A stretch of DNA of 64,000 bases from Tubulanus polymorphus (Eukaryota; Nemertea; Palaeonemertea; Tubulaniformes; Tubulanidae), in assembly GCF_964204645.1 (NCBI RefSeq), contig NC_134025.1, positions 24,148,001 to 24,212,000 of the forward strand, given 5' to 3'. Below the pieces are notes generated by a model. The model was not told the DNA's origin. It made no database searches and saw only the letters and a program-made list of their open reading frames with translations. Positions 12,957 to 23,683 of the stretch are shown here, piece after piece. A program made the position numbers and the translations under genes. The number at the start of each line of letters is the position of its first letter. Position 1 is the first letter of the stretch.

Positions 12957-15200
12957 GTCGACTCGACTCAAAGTTGCAGACGATAAAAACTAATTTCAAT
13001 TCTGTCCACCTTTTATAGGGAATGTTTTTTTAGCAATAACTATCAATCTAAATGCTGACAAAGCGTATCAAAATTCTTTATTACTATCAGCCGCTTATTT
13101 GCTCGACAAATTTCCACTTCGATATGAATTGTTCAGCGCGAAAAATTTGGCACGTTCCTCGCGACGAGAATAATTCATCGAGTTGTAAAGCACGTAAACT
13201 GATATTTCATCGATAAAATGCAACCGAAATATAACCATACTTTTTAAAAAAAGGCATATGTTTTATATATACATATTGCAGCTCGGATGCAAAACAAATG
13301 GTTGTCAAATATTTAACCCACATGTGTTTAGAATTTGAGAGTTTTATGTTCAAGTATATATCGATTTGTATGTAGATCAATGATTGTATTTTGCATGTAG
13401 AGTACCAACAGACTTATAAAAAGTATCAGTCCACTTTTAAGACAATCTTAAAAACTCTCCAGATTCTTCTACCTGAAATTAAATGAATTGTTAGTTGTGC
13501 GTTTGTTTAATAGAAATTACCATGTCATCCGAGATTCCAGTTAGTAAACCCAGATTTTTCACTATTGTTTGAATTTATGGTAGAATAGCCACCAATAAAC
13601 GTGGAGAACAGATGATAAGATAAAAATCCACAATATACAGATTTGAAACTTTTGAATCTGTACATAGTGGATTTTCATCTAATTGTTTGAACTTAATTCC
13701 ATTCCATTGCAAGATATAATCCGAATTCAAAGTAGACAATAGAATTGTTTGTATTTCCTCTCCAGATTAGACACTTCATTTAAAAACAAAAACATCAGAT
13801 TCCTCATGTTGTCTGATTTTTATTCTATATTGACTAGATTTGAAATGGTCAAGTAGACAATGCAACATTATAGTCTTCATGATTTACTTCATCAGATAGA
13901 CTGGACGGTAAACAATAGATAACTCATCATTTGTTTATGACTAAAACTCATCATTTACATGTATTCATGACTAGATTGACTGTTACACCACTTATGGAAC
14001 AGAAATACTTAAATTTTACATGACAAGATTTGATATTTGTCTTTAACGTAAATATAGACTTCAATAATGTTTCGTTTACGTTTACAGAAACATTTGAATT
14101 ATATTTCATCACAAGATTCGATATTTTGTACTATATTTGAAGCACACAGTGGCAGTTTCCTGCACGGAAGCGTCTGGAGTTTCAAAACTAAGAATAAACC
14201 TTGACTGTTTTCTACATCTAACTAATGCATTTTGAGATTCATTCTGATTTGCATTCAAATGTGTATCCCGGACACTTCCGTACTAGTGGGATTTCAAATT
14301 TAAAGGGTACCTGTTGGAGCCACACATTATAAAATTTACGAGCCAGTATATTGCATATTTCGTCTATCAAAATAATTAATGATATGTAACTTTTAAAGAT
14401 ATAACTATCATGGTACATGTTTAAAAAGTATATCGATGTTGTTGTACATTCATTGAAATTAGTTTATAAAACTATATAGATTACATAATTTTGGTAAATA
14501 ACATATAATCTGTATACAATATGGTTGTACACTGTACTAAGTTGCCAATTGTTTCGGGTATATAAAAACTTCAGGGTCCAGGGCATCATGATGGCGAAGA
14601 GGTTTGAAATGTTCGACAGTCTGAAAATTTCAACATTCAATGCTGAACATACTGCCACAATCATGTCACGAGCTGCGATTCAATAATTGAATGCAGTAAC
14701 AAAATACGTCAGTATACAGATGGAAATACTAAGTTTTTGTACTATTCAAGGCCCCCTGGTTACCATATACAAAACCAATAACTGTGACTGAAAGTCACCA
14801 CAATCATAGAAAATGTCATGAGATTTAACCATGAAATTGATTGTGGTAACAAAATATGCATAGGCACCAATATAAAAAGACAAATTACATATATCGAGGT
14901 AATTTAATATTCAACTCCTGGTGGTGAATACGAAAAAAACTGGATAATCCCAATTCCATGAGGAGATATATCCTATGACAGTGCTAAGAATTATCAAATA
15001 TCAAGAATATAAGTTAAAACCTATATTTTCCTCAAAAAACTTTCCGTCGACAAATGAGGACTGATGACACTAAGATGGCCGCCAATTGCGTGACATTGGC
15101 CAAACCCTTTAAAATCGAATATTGAAATAATTATTTGTGGCAGGATTCTATAGGTATAAGAAAATGTAGCATATTTCGCGTTCGTATAACAAAATCAATC
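12957..15200. other. Intergenic AT-rich DNA, no gene seen
   Basis: Upstream of the lectin-astacin start codon on the minus strand, so its promoter should lie just above 12956. No exon with splice sites and family similarity was found. Stretches near 14160-14600 and 14740-15130 have the patchy look of old transposon debris, but no termini could be fixed. Confidence 0.4.
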
Positions 15201-15259
15201 GAAAGCATTGAAAAAATCGGTAGTTTTATTAAAACTACCGAGTTTTTCAATATGCTTTC
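15201..15259. repeat. Near-perfect inverted repeat (hairpin)
   Basis: Left arm 15201-15227 and right arm 15231-15259 pair through TCGGTAGTTTT / AAAACTACCGA around a 3-nt centre. Pairing continues through GAAAGCATTGAAAAA and its complement, with a two-base bulge. The transcript of either strand would fold into a stem of about 25 bp. It may be a remnant of a foldback element; no target-site duplication was seen. Confidence 0.75.
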
Positions 15260-15299
15260 ATAGTCGTTATTCCTGCATTTAATATTCCACCTTTATCGT

Positions 15300-16080
15300 A
15301 ATATCTCCCTCCATCCTATGAAAGACCTACTCTAATTCTGAAAACTCCTCTCCCCTCTCTCTCTCTATAAGAAATACCTACACAATTCTACCAAATAGTC
15401 TCTCTTTTTCTTACTCAAATTCAAATAATTCTTCTTTACTACTCGAAGACCTAAGCACCTACATAAATTGTTGTAATACCTATCTATCTCACCTTATTTC
15501 TCTTTCCTAATAAATACCTACATAGATTTTCATAATTTCTCTTTCTACTCTAAGATCTAAGAACCTACACACATTTTGATAAATCTAAGATATACCTATG
15601 TACGTAACGAAAGACATACATGTATACGGGGTATTCTAATCATCTCACTGTCCTAAGAAAGATCTGACACCCATACACAATTCACATTGCTCTTACTACT
15701 CTAATAAGACCCACGTTAGCAAAGTCTTGTATGACATCCATCTCATTCTTTCACTCCTGATGAAGACCTAGGCCTATACACACGCAAATCTTAATAATAT
15801 GTCTTACTACTTTCTAAGTAACTAAATAAATCTCTCCGACCCTCTAAGATGATATACCTACGTACATAAAGATCGACACATTCAAATAATCTTTCTCTCT
15901 GACCTAAGAAAGAACTAACACCCCTACACAATTTCTCATCAGTTTTTGTATCGCTCTAAGTAAGACCTACACTTATCATACACGAAATCTAATAGAATTT
16001 CTATCTCTGCCCTAAGAAGACCGAAACAAGTTCTAACAATTTCTCAAAGCACTCTAAGACAAACCTACACACATAATCGA
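15300..16080. repeat. Degenerate interspersed/tandem repeat tract (CTCTAAGAAAGACCTACACAC-like)
   Basis: A pyrimidine-rich tract in which units resembling CTAAGAAAGACCTACACA, followed by an ATTTCTCTCT-like segment, recur about every 45-80 bp (for example near 15360, 15520, 15650, 15900, 15965, 16000 and 16060). Copies are strongly diverged and spacing is irregular, consistent with an old satellite or low-complexity array. No coding potential was seen. Confidence 0.6.
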
Positions 16081-17020
16081 TTTACGGTGTTTTTTTTTCT
16101 AGATGACTGGTAAATGAGTTATCATGTTTGGTTTACCTAACAGTATTTGCACAAAATATGCTTTATTTTCATCATACCTCAAATCCTGCCATTTATATGA
16201 AATATGTTGGGTGGGGCTGCCTGTCACACTATCTGTTTTGAACATGGGTTCGAATCAATTGGCAACTCTTAATGGTTAGAACAAGTAAATATGACTAGCA
16301 GCATTTTTGCAATAGCACCATGAAATTGCATAAAATCTTAAAAAATGTAGGTAAATATTATTGAGTATCGAGATGTTTGACTCCAACAGGTCCGTATTTC
16401 GTTTTGATAGTCTAATACAGATATCATTGCATTGATAGTGCTTTGGATAATATGAATGTCAAAAATTCATAAAGGCTAAGTCTTTAATAAGACTTGTCGT
16501 AATTGTGGATCTGGAAAACTTTAATGTTGTATGAATAATTGAGCAATGATATAAGGATTAGGTTATGATTTACTGTAGCCAGATTCTCCGCACTCGGTCG
16601 CTAATCCAATGAACAATTAAGTTGTTTGTTTTTTTTTTTTAAAGAGAGTGATAGAGAATCTGACTAGGTAAATCCAATGCCTATTGGCTATTTGGGTACT
16701 GGTTTGGATTGACCTACGACTGCGAGTGAGGTTTATACAGTATATACTTCACTCGCAATCAGATAGGATAGTTCCAAGGTTAGATTCCTCATTGTTTTAC
16801 CAACTAAAGTACAGATATTATTCTAATATATGCTCTGTTTTAAAGATATCAATGAGTAATCTAGCTTGGAGTTACTATGAAATTATCATAGTTCCAGGGC
16901 CCCTATTTCCTCACTAATAAGCAAGAAACAGGGTCCCGAAAATGGATTGTTCAGAGCAAATTGAGATATGTCGTTTAAGTTCTAATGCGCTATTTACAAA
17001 ATTCCGTTTTTCGAAGTTGT
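16081..17020. other. Intergenic / probable 3'UTR of the pseudokinase gene
   Basis: No exon seen. TTTATT at 16162-16167 reads AATAAA on the minus strand and is a possible poly(A) signal for the pseudokinase gene ending at 17021, which would give a 3'UTR of about 850 bp. A T10 run lies near 16630. Confidence 0.35.
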
Positions 17021-20000
17021 CTACAATTCGGTTGTAAGCACCTCGCCACGCGGACATTTCTTCCTGTATTCGGCAATTTCGTGAATGACATCTGCAACCG
17101 CGTTGAAGGGCGGACGAAACAGCGGATCATCCAACGTGCACGCCATCGCCACGTATTTCAATTCTAAATCGATATCGCGCACGTAACTCTTCAAAGCCTT
17201 GATGAGCGTTCCCAAGAGAAATACGTCCGATTTTTCGCCGGCTCTGTACAACTCGCGAACTTCGTGCAGCTCGGGAGCCCGATATTCAATCGGAGAATCG
17301 CAGAAATTCGCATAGGTCGGCACGAGTTTTCCGTCTTCTTCGTGAACGAAAATATTTCGCAAGCCGATATATTCGAAAACGATGCCCTTATCGTGAATTA
17401 TCGTCATCGCGTTCGCGATCGAATCGATCAGCTCGTTCCAGACTTGTACGCCGTATTTAGTCGGTCTTTCGTCATTTACAGCGGCCGCATCTTCTCTGAG
17501 AAGGTCTAAGAGACGACGCTTGCCTTCTTCGCGCACGTTTTCAACCACTAACGCCCAGTCACAGTAGACCGCCGAGGGCATTATCGGAAACAGCCCGTAA
17601 AGTTTCGGTACTAATTTCGTTTTCTGCAACGTCGACAGCACGGCGGCAGTTTTGAACATTTCCGAAACGTGTCGATTTTCCTGCTTATACAACACGACGC
17701 TGGCTGGTTTTCCCTTGTAAATCGCTTTCAAGGCAATGCCGTATTTATCGCTTTGCAATTCTACGCAGCGACCAGCTTTATTCGTCGTTATTTCGAGATC
17801 CTTATGACCATCTTTTATAAGCTCGCTTAGATCGACTGATTGGCGAATCTTTTTAGGTATCATCGCACGGCACATTTTCATCGCGCCGGATTTGAATTTT
17901 TTGCTCGTTTTCAAGAACGCGATATCGCGATCGACGCATTTCTTTTTTGGCTCGGGCGCTTTATCGATGTGTTCTACCCACTGGCCATCTTCCAACTTCC
18001 AGTGTCGGGTAAAGTCGATGAGGGGCTTGAAGACCTTTTGAAATTTCGTCACCGGAATTTCGGGAACTTTATAATCACCAGCCGCCTGATTGGTACACGC
18101 AGTTGGCTGTTCCCAATCATTATTATTCAAATCGCCGCATTGTTGCACGCACGATTCGGACTGGGTGACTTTAACGGTTGACTTATCTTTTCGAGATTTC
18201 TTCCCTGGAATTAGAAAATTATGCAAAATGTTAAGCAAAATATTCGACTTGAGCTATTTTGATAGCGTCTGCGGGCAATCTAACGCTCGCTAGCTAAAAT
18301 GGTTGCGTCCGAGGAAAAGAAAAAAAGGTGGAATTTACTGTGCACATTTCTCGCTGAAAATAGTTTTTCTCGCAGATTCAAGTCCTGCCTGGATAAGACA
18401 AATTTAAATTCTTTTCTCCAGTGAGTTTATATTTTTCATCTGAGAATTCAAAGTTCAGATCCATAATCATTGAAGTGATGTTTATGAAGTGACTATATGC
18501 ATACGCCTGTATTTCGTATGCACTTTTCACTGCAAAACACGGGCTCTACGTTGATTTCGTATTTATTTGACTCGTTTGTAAATCAAGTTAGTGAAAATTT
18601 CTAAAATTAAAAAGTGTAAACCAAAAATATACATTTGATACTGTCAGATTTTAGTGCTTAAGAGATGAAATGCAAAACAGGAAGCAACATAATTGCGTAG
18701 GCCCTATCATGTTATTAGATTTAATTGTATCCTTTTTCAAAATGCTAAATTTGCATGGTATTTTGTTAAAAGAGCTTATAACTTCATGAATTCAAATAAT
18801 TTCAAGTCAACAATGTGATTATAGTCGAAACCCTGCGCCCGCATTGGATCATCCGGGTTATCTAGAATGAACAGGTAATTCTCATTTCATAGAAACGCCA
18901 GCGTTTATTTTAAGCTTTATTTTATAGCGATCGATTTTGTTGAATAAGCTATTCTGCTTCGGCAGCGATTTAAACGATAAACAATAATTTACCGCGTATA
19001 TGGTGTATTAGACAGGGCCTTTCCCTCTCGATATCGATGTACACGTATTTCTAAAAAGCGTGTTTGCATTACGTATACCTGTATAGTACCTATTTATACT
19101 CCTGCAAAGTGATTTTTGGTTTTGGCCAACTTAAGGGCACCTTGCAAGTCTTTTTTTATGATATGACAATTATAATTAATTTTGTCATATAGGCCCTATG
19201 AGTATATGGAGGTGACAGTGAAAAATAAAATATATATTTTTTGGTGGGTACGAAATGTTTTTCATTCGAACGAAATTATTTTTTCCTCGATTTTTAACGA
19301 GAATGTGTGACATGGAAATAGGGCGTAGAATATATTGTTTCTTTTTACAACTAAACAACTGTGGGTGAAAAATGATTAGACCCCTATATTTTTTTTTCGT
19401 GGGATTTTTGGCCACGAAATCTATTTCGTTCAAATGAAATGATTATTTCTTTTTTCTATTTTAAAAAAAATTAATACATTTCTCACCACGTCACCTCCCG
19501 GGGCTCCAGACATGACGGGATATCGAAAACATGCAGCAAATAAACGTTGAAAAGAAGAGCACAGGGCCCCTAGTCCCATGCCAAGAGCGCCTATAGTCCC
19601 ATGCAGAGGCTTTGGGGAGATCAGTTGCAGCCCCACAAACGAAACGAGAGTTTATTCTATCATCATCTTTTTTCAGTCCTGAACACGAGTGAAAAGGCTA
19701 TAGCGTAGACTGCTTAGTTTAAGGGCCACATTAGCTTATTAATCTTACACCTAAAAACGTTAGTTTGTTAGTATTAGAAGCACCAGCCGCAGACTGGTAT
19801 CAAATTGATTAGTCGAACACACACACTACAGACACATGGGCTTACCTGCAAGCGATACAAATTTATTCCTAGGTTTATGAAATAGGTTTCAACACCTATT
19901 GAAAGATAAACCCTCTATCTAAAATCCGAAGCCATTATCCGCACCTAGAAAATGTCCCCTGACTAACTCGAACTTTACAGATCAAGAAAAGTGTAAGGGT

Positions 20001-21513
20001 TTTTAAAAAGGGAAACAAAAATATATGTTATGATTAAATTCCTGACACATTTTAACGCAGTTCTCCGGAAGCCCCTAGGTGACATACGAGAAAATTTTTT
20101 CACAATTTCGACTTATTAAGTCGAATTTCGACTTAATAAGTCGAATTTCGACATAATAAGTCGAATTTCGACATAATAAGTCGAATTTCGTGTTAATTAA
20201 GTCGAATTTCGACTTAGTAAGTCGAAATTCGACATAATAAGTCGAATTTCGTGTTAATTAAGTCGAATTTCGAGTTAATAAAGTCGAATTTCGAGTTTTA
20301 TTTTCATGTCGAATTTCGACTTAATTAACACGAAATTCGACTTATTATGTCAAAATTCGACTTATTATGTCGAAATTCGACTTATTACGTCGAAATTCGA
20401 CTTAATAAGTCGAAATTATGAAAAAAATTATCTCATATGTCACCTAGGGGCTTCCGTACGAAACGACCTTTCATGAAAAGACAGGAAATTACATTGGAAA
20501 AATATGTAGTAGGCCCTACAATTTTCAAGAATTAAGAGAACTCATACATGGCTATCAGTTTATTTAATTTCATTCAGAAAAACTTACCAAAAGGATTAGT
20601 GAACCTATCCTTATTCAACTTGGTCTTATTAACACCTTCATCGCCAATATTCCGCTGAAAAATTGCAAGAAAATACATTTATTGGTTTTTTTTTTATAGC
20701 TCAAACCGGCATGTAATATGTACACACGTGTACAGCGTCGATGGCATAGGAAATTTTTGAATGAAAAAACTGAAAAGTTTTTTCACAAACTTTCAGGCTC
20801 GAGTTAAAAAAAATGATTAACGCCTGAATCGGTTTGAGATTGAATTAAGATTGACGAACGATGAAGTCCAAAAAATGTTTCCTAATAATCAGGGAGGGAC
20901 TCCTGAAGATGACTATTAGGTTATAGTCGAAACGTCGAATGAATAAAAACACATCAGCTATAGGCCTATAGGAAACATTTTTTCGGACTTCATCTTTCGT
21001 TTTATCAGTGTGGGATTCTCTACTATATCATCGTTACAACACGGAATAGTGTTTCTTCGATGGTTGTAAATGTTTGAAGTATCTCCGGCCGGCCCTCCCG
21101 CATCACCTCTTCGTCTTCTGACTCTGTGCACACCACACACACGCAGCGCAGCAGAGGGGTCGTGATAGCGATACCACTGACTGACTGGCAAGGTTCTGAA
21201 CTAAAAACTTTTCCAAAATTGAAGCGGGAATTGTTGATGCCGATGGACGACGAGAAAGTCGCCAGAAGCAGGAATCGGGTAGGACTTTGTCGCCTTTCTT
21301 AAGGATTTTTGGGAAATTTTAAAAATATGAACTTCATCGTCATGACCGATTTCAAGCCAAGCCAAGGCCAAGCCGGCGAAAGCATTGGGTTAATAAATTG
21401 CTTGTTTCGACTCAATATATTTTTACCTCACATATTGAGACCTCAAGTGCTGAAGTCTCTTTCTTTGTTTTCTCATCACCACAAACCACCTTCTTATTCT
21501 TTTTAAAAGGCAT
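17021..21513 (-). CDS. Divergent protein kinase-like (pseudokinase) protein
   Basis: Exons 21427-21513 (ATG, MPFKKNKKVV...), 20588-20654 and 17021-18204 join in phase to 445 residues. The long last exon carries a kinase-like fold. SVVLYKQEN looks like the beta-3 strand with its Lys. The catalytic loop reads FEYIGLRNIFV where active kinases have HRDxxxxN, so the catalytic Asp is Tyr. The DFG position reads NFC. YRAPEL matches the APE motif, followed by GEKSDVFLLGTLI, the usual helix-F region. This pattern indicates a catalytically dead kinase, probably a scaffold or regulator (inference). No signal peptide or membrane segment is seen, and the N-terminus is Lys-rich. It lies in tandem, about 180 bp downstream of the small minus-strand exon at 21.7-21.9 kb. 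Both introns contain inverted-repeat elements. The first two exons rest on splice motifs and phase only. Confidence 0.7.
18205..20065. other. Intron 2 of the pseudokinase gene, distal part
   Basis: Non-coding apart from a GC-rich patch at about 19490-19640 that contains a possible alternative start exon (see findings). The rest is AT-rich without recognisable repeats, up to the foldback element at 20066. Confidence 0.4.
20066..20456. mobile_element. Foldback MITE with 20-bp perfect termini and palindromic tandem core
   Basis: The ends are an exact 20-bp inverted repeat, CGGAAGCCCCTAGGTGACAT. Inward lie an A/T stretch and then about 18 short units of TCGAATTTCGAC...TAATAAG type. Those in the left half run in one orientation and those in the right half run inverted, so the whole element forms one long hairpin. 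There is no internal ORF, so it is non-autonomous. No clear target-site duplication. It sits in intron 2 of the pseudokinase gene. Confidence 0.88.
20854..20999. mobile_element. Short inverted-repeat element with a hammerhead-like core
   Basis: Arms of about 29 bp (20854-20883 and 20970-20999) are nearly complementary, with one indel and one mismatch; the common core reads GGACTTCATC on the right. The middle contains CTGAAGA, a stem GACTAT/ATAGTC around a 6-nt loop, then GAAACGTC. This order resembles a hammerhead ribozyme core, but one extra base separates CTGAAGA from the stem. It lies in intron 1 of the pseudokinase gene. Confidence 0.6.
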
Positions 21514-21688
21514 TTTGAATGAAAATATGAAGCGTCTTCGAAATATTTCAGGAGCGTTTAGTAGTATAACTGCACACTTCGAAAAGCAAGCGAAGAATGG
21601 CAACACGAATGTAAACAAACCGTTGTTGACAAGCCGGGGTTACTAAGCAACATTTTTTATGATGACGCACGACACCTTCCCCTGGGGG

Positions 21689-21913
21689 TCAGGCGTAGGT
21701 GTAAAGTTCCAAATAGGCGGAGCTGCCCGTCGATGGATCGAGTTTGCGGGCTCCGCCGTGCGGCCTGGCGCTAGGCTCGTAATTTCCCAAGCAAATATCC
21801 CAATCTTGGTGATGTTTTAATGACCCAAACTGTTCATGTTTCTCATTATGAATGGGCTGCACTTGCAGTAGGTCACGTAAACCTTCCTGACGACGAAATG
21901 AGTCAATTTTCAT
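21689..21913 (-). CDS. Small protein or terminal exon, family not recognised
   Basis: An open frame of 74 residues begins at an ATG at 21913, with an in-frame stop just upstream, and ends in SSAYLELYTYA. The sequence is well mixed and hydrophilic (LRDLLQVQPIHNEKHEQ, HHQDWDICLGNYEPSARPHG) with GC-rich codons, unlike the AT-rich flanks. There is also a good acceptor (TTTCGTCGTCAG) nine codons in, so this could instead be the last exon of a longer minus-strand gene in phase 0. Function unknown; no membrane segment or signal peptide. It lies just upstream of the pseudokinase start, on the same strand. Confidence 0.5.
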   Translation of the reverse strand: MKIDSFRRQEGLRDLLQVQPIHNEKHEQFGSLKHHQDWDICLGNYEPSARPHGGARKLDPSTGSSAYLELYTYA

Positions 21914-22149
21914 ATGATGGTACCTTTATCGTACACATCCAACTCATAATTCTTGTATAAACAAGCAAATTTTCATAATTTAACAATTATTCAAATGCTT
22001 TACGATGGATTTCTGAACAGTGTGTAAACATTTTATCGGAGGGCTGGAGCCGGATGTTATACATACGTAGCATGACATACATAGTTTAAAACAGTCACCA
22101 AACTGCATGGGACAGTGTACTTAGACCTGTGAATCCAGAAAATAAGCAC

Positions 22150-23163
22150 ATGGCGGCGTCAGCTATGGATTCTTTTTTTGTGGGTCGCGTGTCCGTTACT
22201 GTGTTGTTTTGGCTGTTCAGCGTTCTTGTAAATTTGTTTTTGTTTCTCATTTTGGTGCGTTCGAAACGACCGATGCTGCGACGTGGTCATTATAAATTCG
22301 TTGCGAACTTGTTATTTGCAAATTTCCTAACGATGTTATTGAGCAACGTCCATTCAACGCTAGAACTTTTGAATTTGACGAACTTGACGAGTTGTCGGAC
22401 ACTGATGTTACTGGCGATGATACCCGGTTCAGTATCAACGATCAACGTAGCCGCTATCGCCGTTCATCAATACATCAAGATCACCTATCCGACAGTGGTC
22501 ATTTCGAATTGCAGCATCATATTCGCTTCCGTAGTTTTGTGGATAATGCCGATGGTTATTTACATACCGGCTGAAATCGGTACCGATTGGCATTGTCTGA
22601 TCGTACCGATAAGACGCAACGAGACTCGAGCTATCTGCTCGTACGGTGTTTGTCACGATGACGCGATACGAAAGCACTGCGGCCTGGCGATGATAATTTT
22701 GACGATCTTTCTTCCAATGCTTCTCATCGGGCCGTTGTATGGTTTGATTACCGTAAAGATCCACTCAAAGGAATCGACTCGTCGACTGTCGCAAATCAGA
22801 CGTAGTAGACCCACGAGTAATTATAACGGGAAATATTTTGGATTTCTTAAGGATATGATGCGCGATAAAAGATATCGTGTCGTCTGCACGATGGTATTTG
22901 TTTACGCTTGTTTCGTCTGTTTCACGATGCCGTTCGGAATAACGATGGTCGTATCTGCCTTCATCCACGTCAGCACGTTCATTCCTCGAATCACGTCGTG
23001 GGTAATGGGTCTCTATTTCGGCATGAATTGGTTGATATTTTTCATCACCGACCAAAAGATTCGCAAGGAGATGCAGCGGTATTTATGTTGCGGCAAATGC
23101 TCGGCGCAAAATAATTCCGCCGATTCGGATACATCGTCGCATTATGTGGGATCTTTATCATGA
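22150..23163 (+). CDS. Rhodopsin-type orphan GPCR, single exon
   Basis: An intronless frame of 337 residues from ATG 22150; a second ATG at 22165 is possible. Seven hydrophobic segments are visible, starting VTVLFWLFSVLVNLFLFLIL and ending SWVMGLYFGMNWLIFFIT. TM3 ends AIAVHQYIKITYP, where the DRY motif is replaced by HQY. TM7 lacks NPxxY. Cys residues before TM3 (TSCRT) and in the second extracellular loop (WHCL) fit the conserved disulphide. The third loop is short and basic, and the tail has CCGKC, a possible palmitoylation site, then a Ser-rich end. Ligand unknown. It converges with the 7TM gene at 23684. Confidence 0.82.
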   Translation: MAASAMDSFFVGRVSVTVLFWLFSVLVNLFLFLILVRSKRPMLRRGHYKFVANLLFANFLTMLLSNVHSTLELLNLTNLTSCRTLMLLAMIPGSVSTINVAAIAVHQYIKITYPTVVISNCSIIFASVVLWIMPMVIYIPAEIGTDWHCLIVPIRRNETRAICSYGVCHDDAIRKHCGLAMIILTIFLPMLLIGPLYGLITVKIHSKESTRRLSQIRRSRPTSNYNGKYFGFLKDMMRDKRYRVVCTMVFVYACFVCFTMPFGITMVVSAFIHVSTFIPRITSWVMGLYFGMNWLIFFITDQKIRKEMQRYLCCGKCSAQNNSADSDTSSHYVGSLS

Positions 23164-23683
23164 CAAGATACACTTTATATTCAAATTACTAGACAGAGGA
23201 ACAATATACAAGAAACATTGAAGGAACATGTGCATTGACTACAAGTTCGATTTGAACGGGTACCGCTGAAGTTACCATTGTAAATAAGAATATGAATAGA
23301 TACGACATCAATTGATAGTACGGTATAATGTTTATTTTTCAACGTACGCATTACAATAAACATGTGTGTATCATAGGATTTCCAAACAATAGTGCTATGT
23401 AAATGTACCCGATTTATTTTGAATAAAACGATTTGATTACTGATTATGACATCTCACAATGAATGTATATACAATGTGACCATTAGGGTTTCATATTGTT
23501 ATATTTTATGAATAATCCAAGTTAATGCTAATAATAATCTTAGTTATACTGTTTCAGTGTAAATACTCTTATCAACCTCATCTTGATTTAAGTCAAAATG
23601 TAGTATACATGTATTTTTAACGAAATACGCATATCACGGAAGTGTCGTATTCACGTGCATGCTTGAAAGTACAAAACCTCGCA
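23164..23683. other. Shared 3' region of two convergent receptor genes
   Basis: AATAAA on the plus strand occurs at 23355-23360 and 23422-23427. TTTATT (AATAAA on the minus strand) occurs at 23331-23336 and 23413-23418. The two 3'UTRs therefore probably overlap. No other feature was seen. Confidence 0.5.

Noticed and set aside
16245-16260. GGTTCGAATC, a tRNA B-box-like word
   Set aside because: No cloverleaf or A box can be drawn around it on either strand.
22247-23055. Several open frames antisense to the 22.15-kb receptor
   Set aside because: Shadows of the real frame; hydrophilic, with no domain features.
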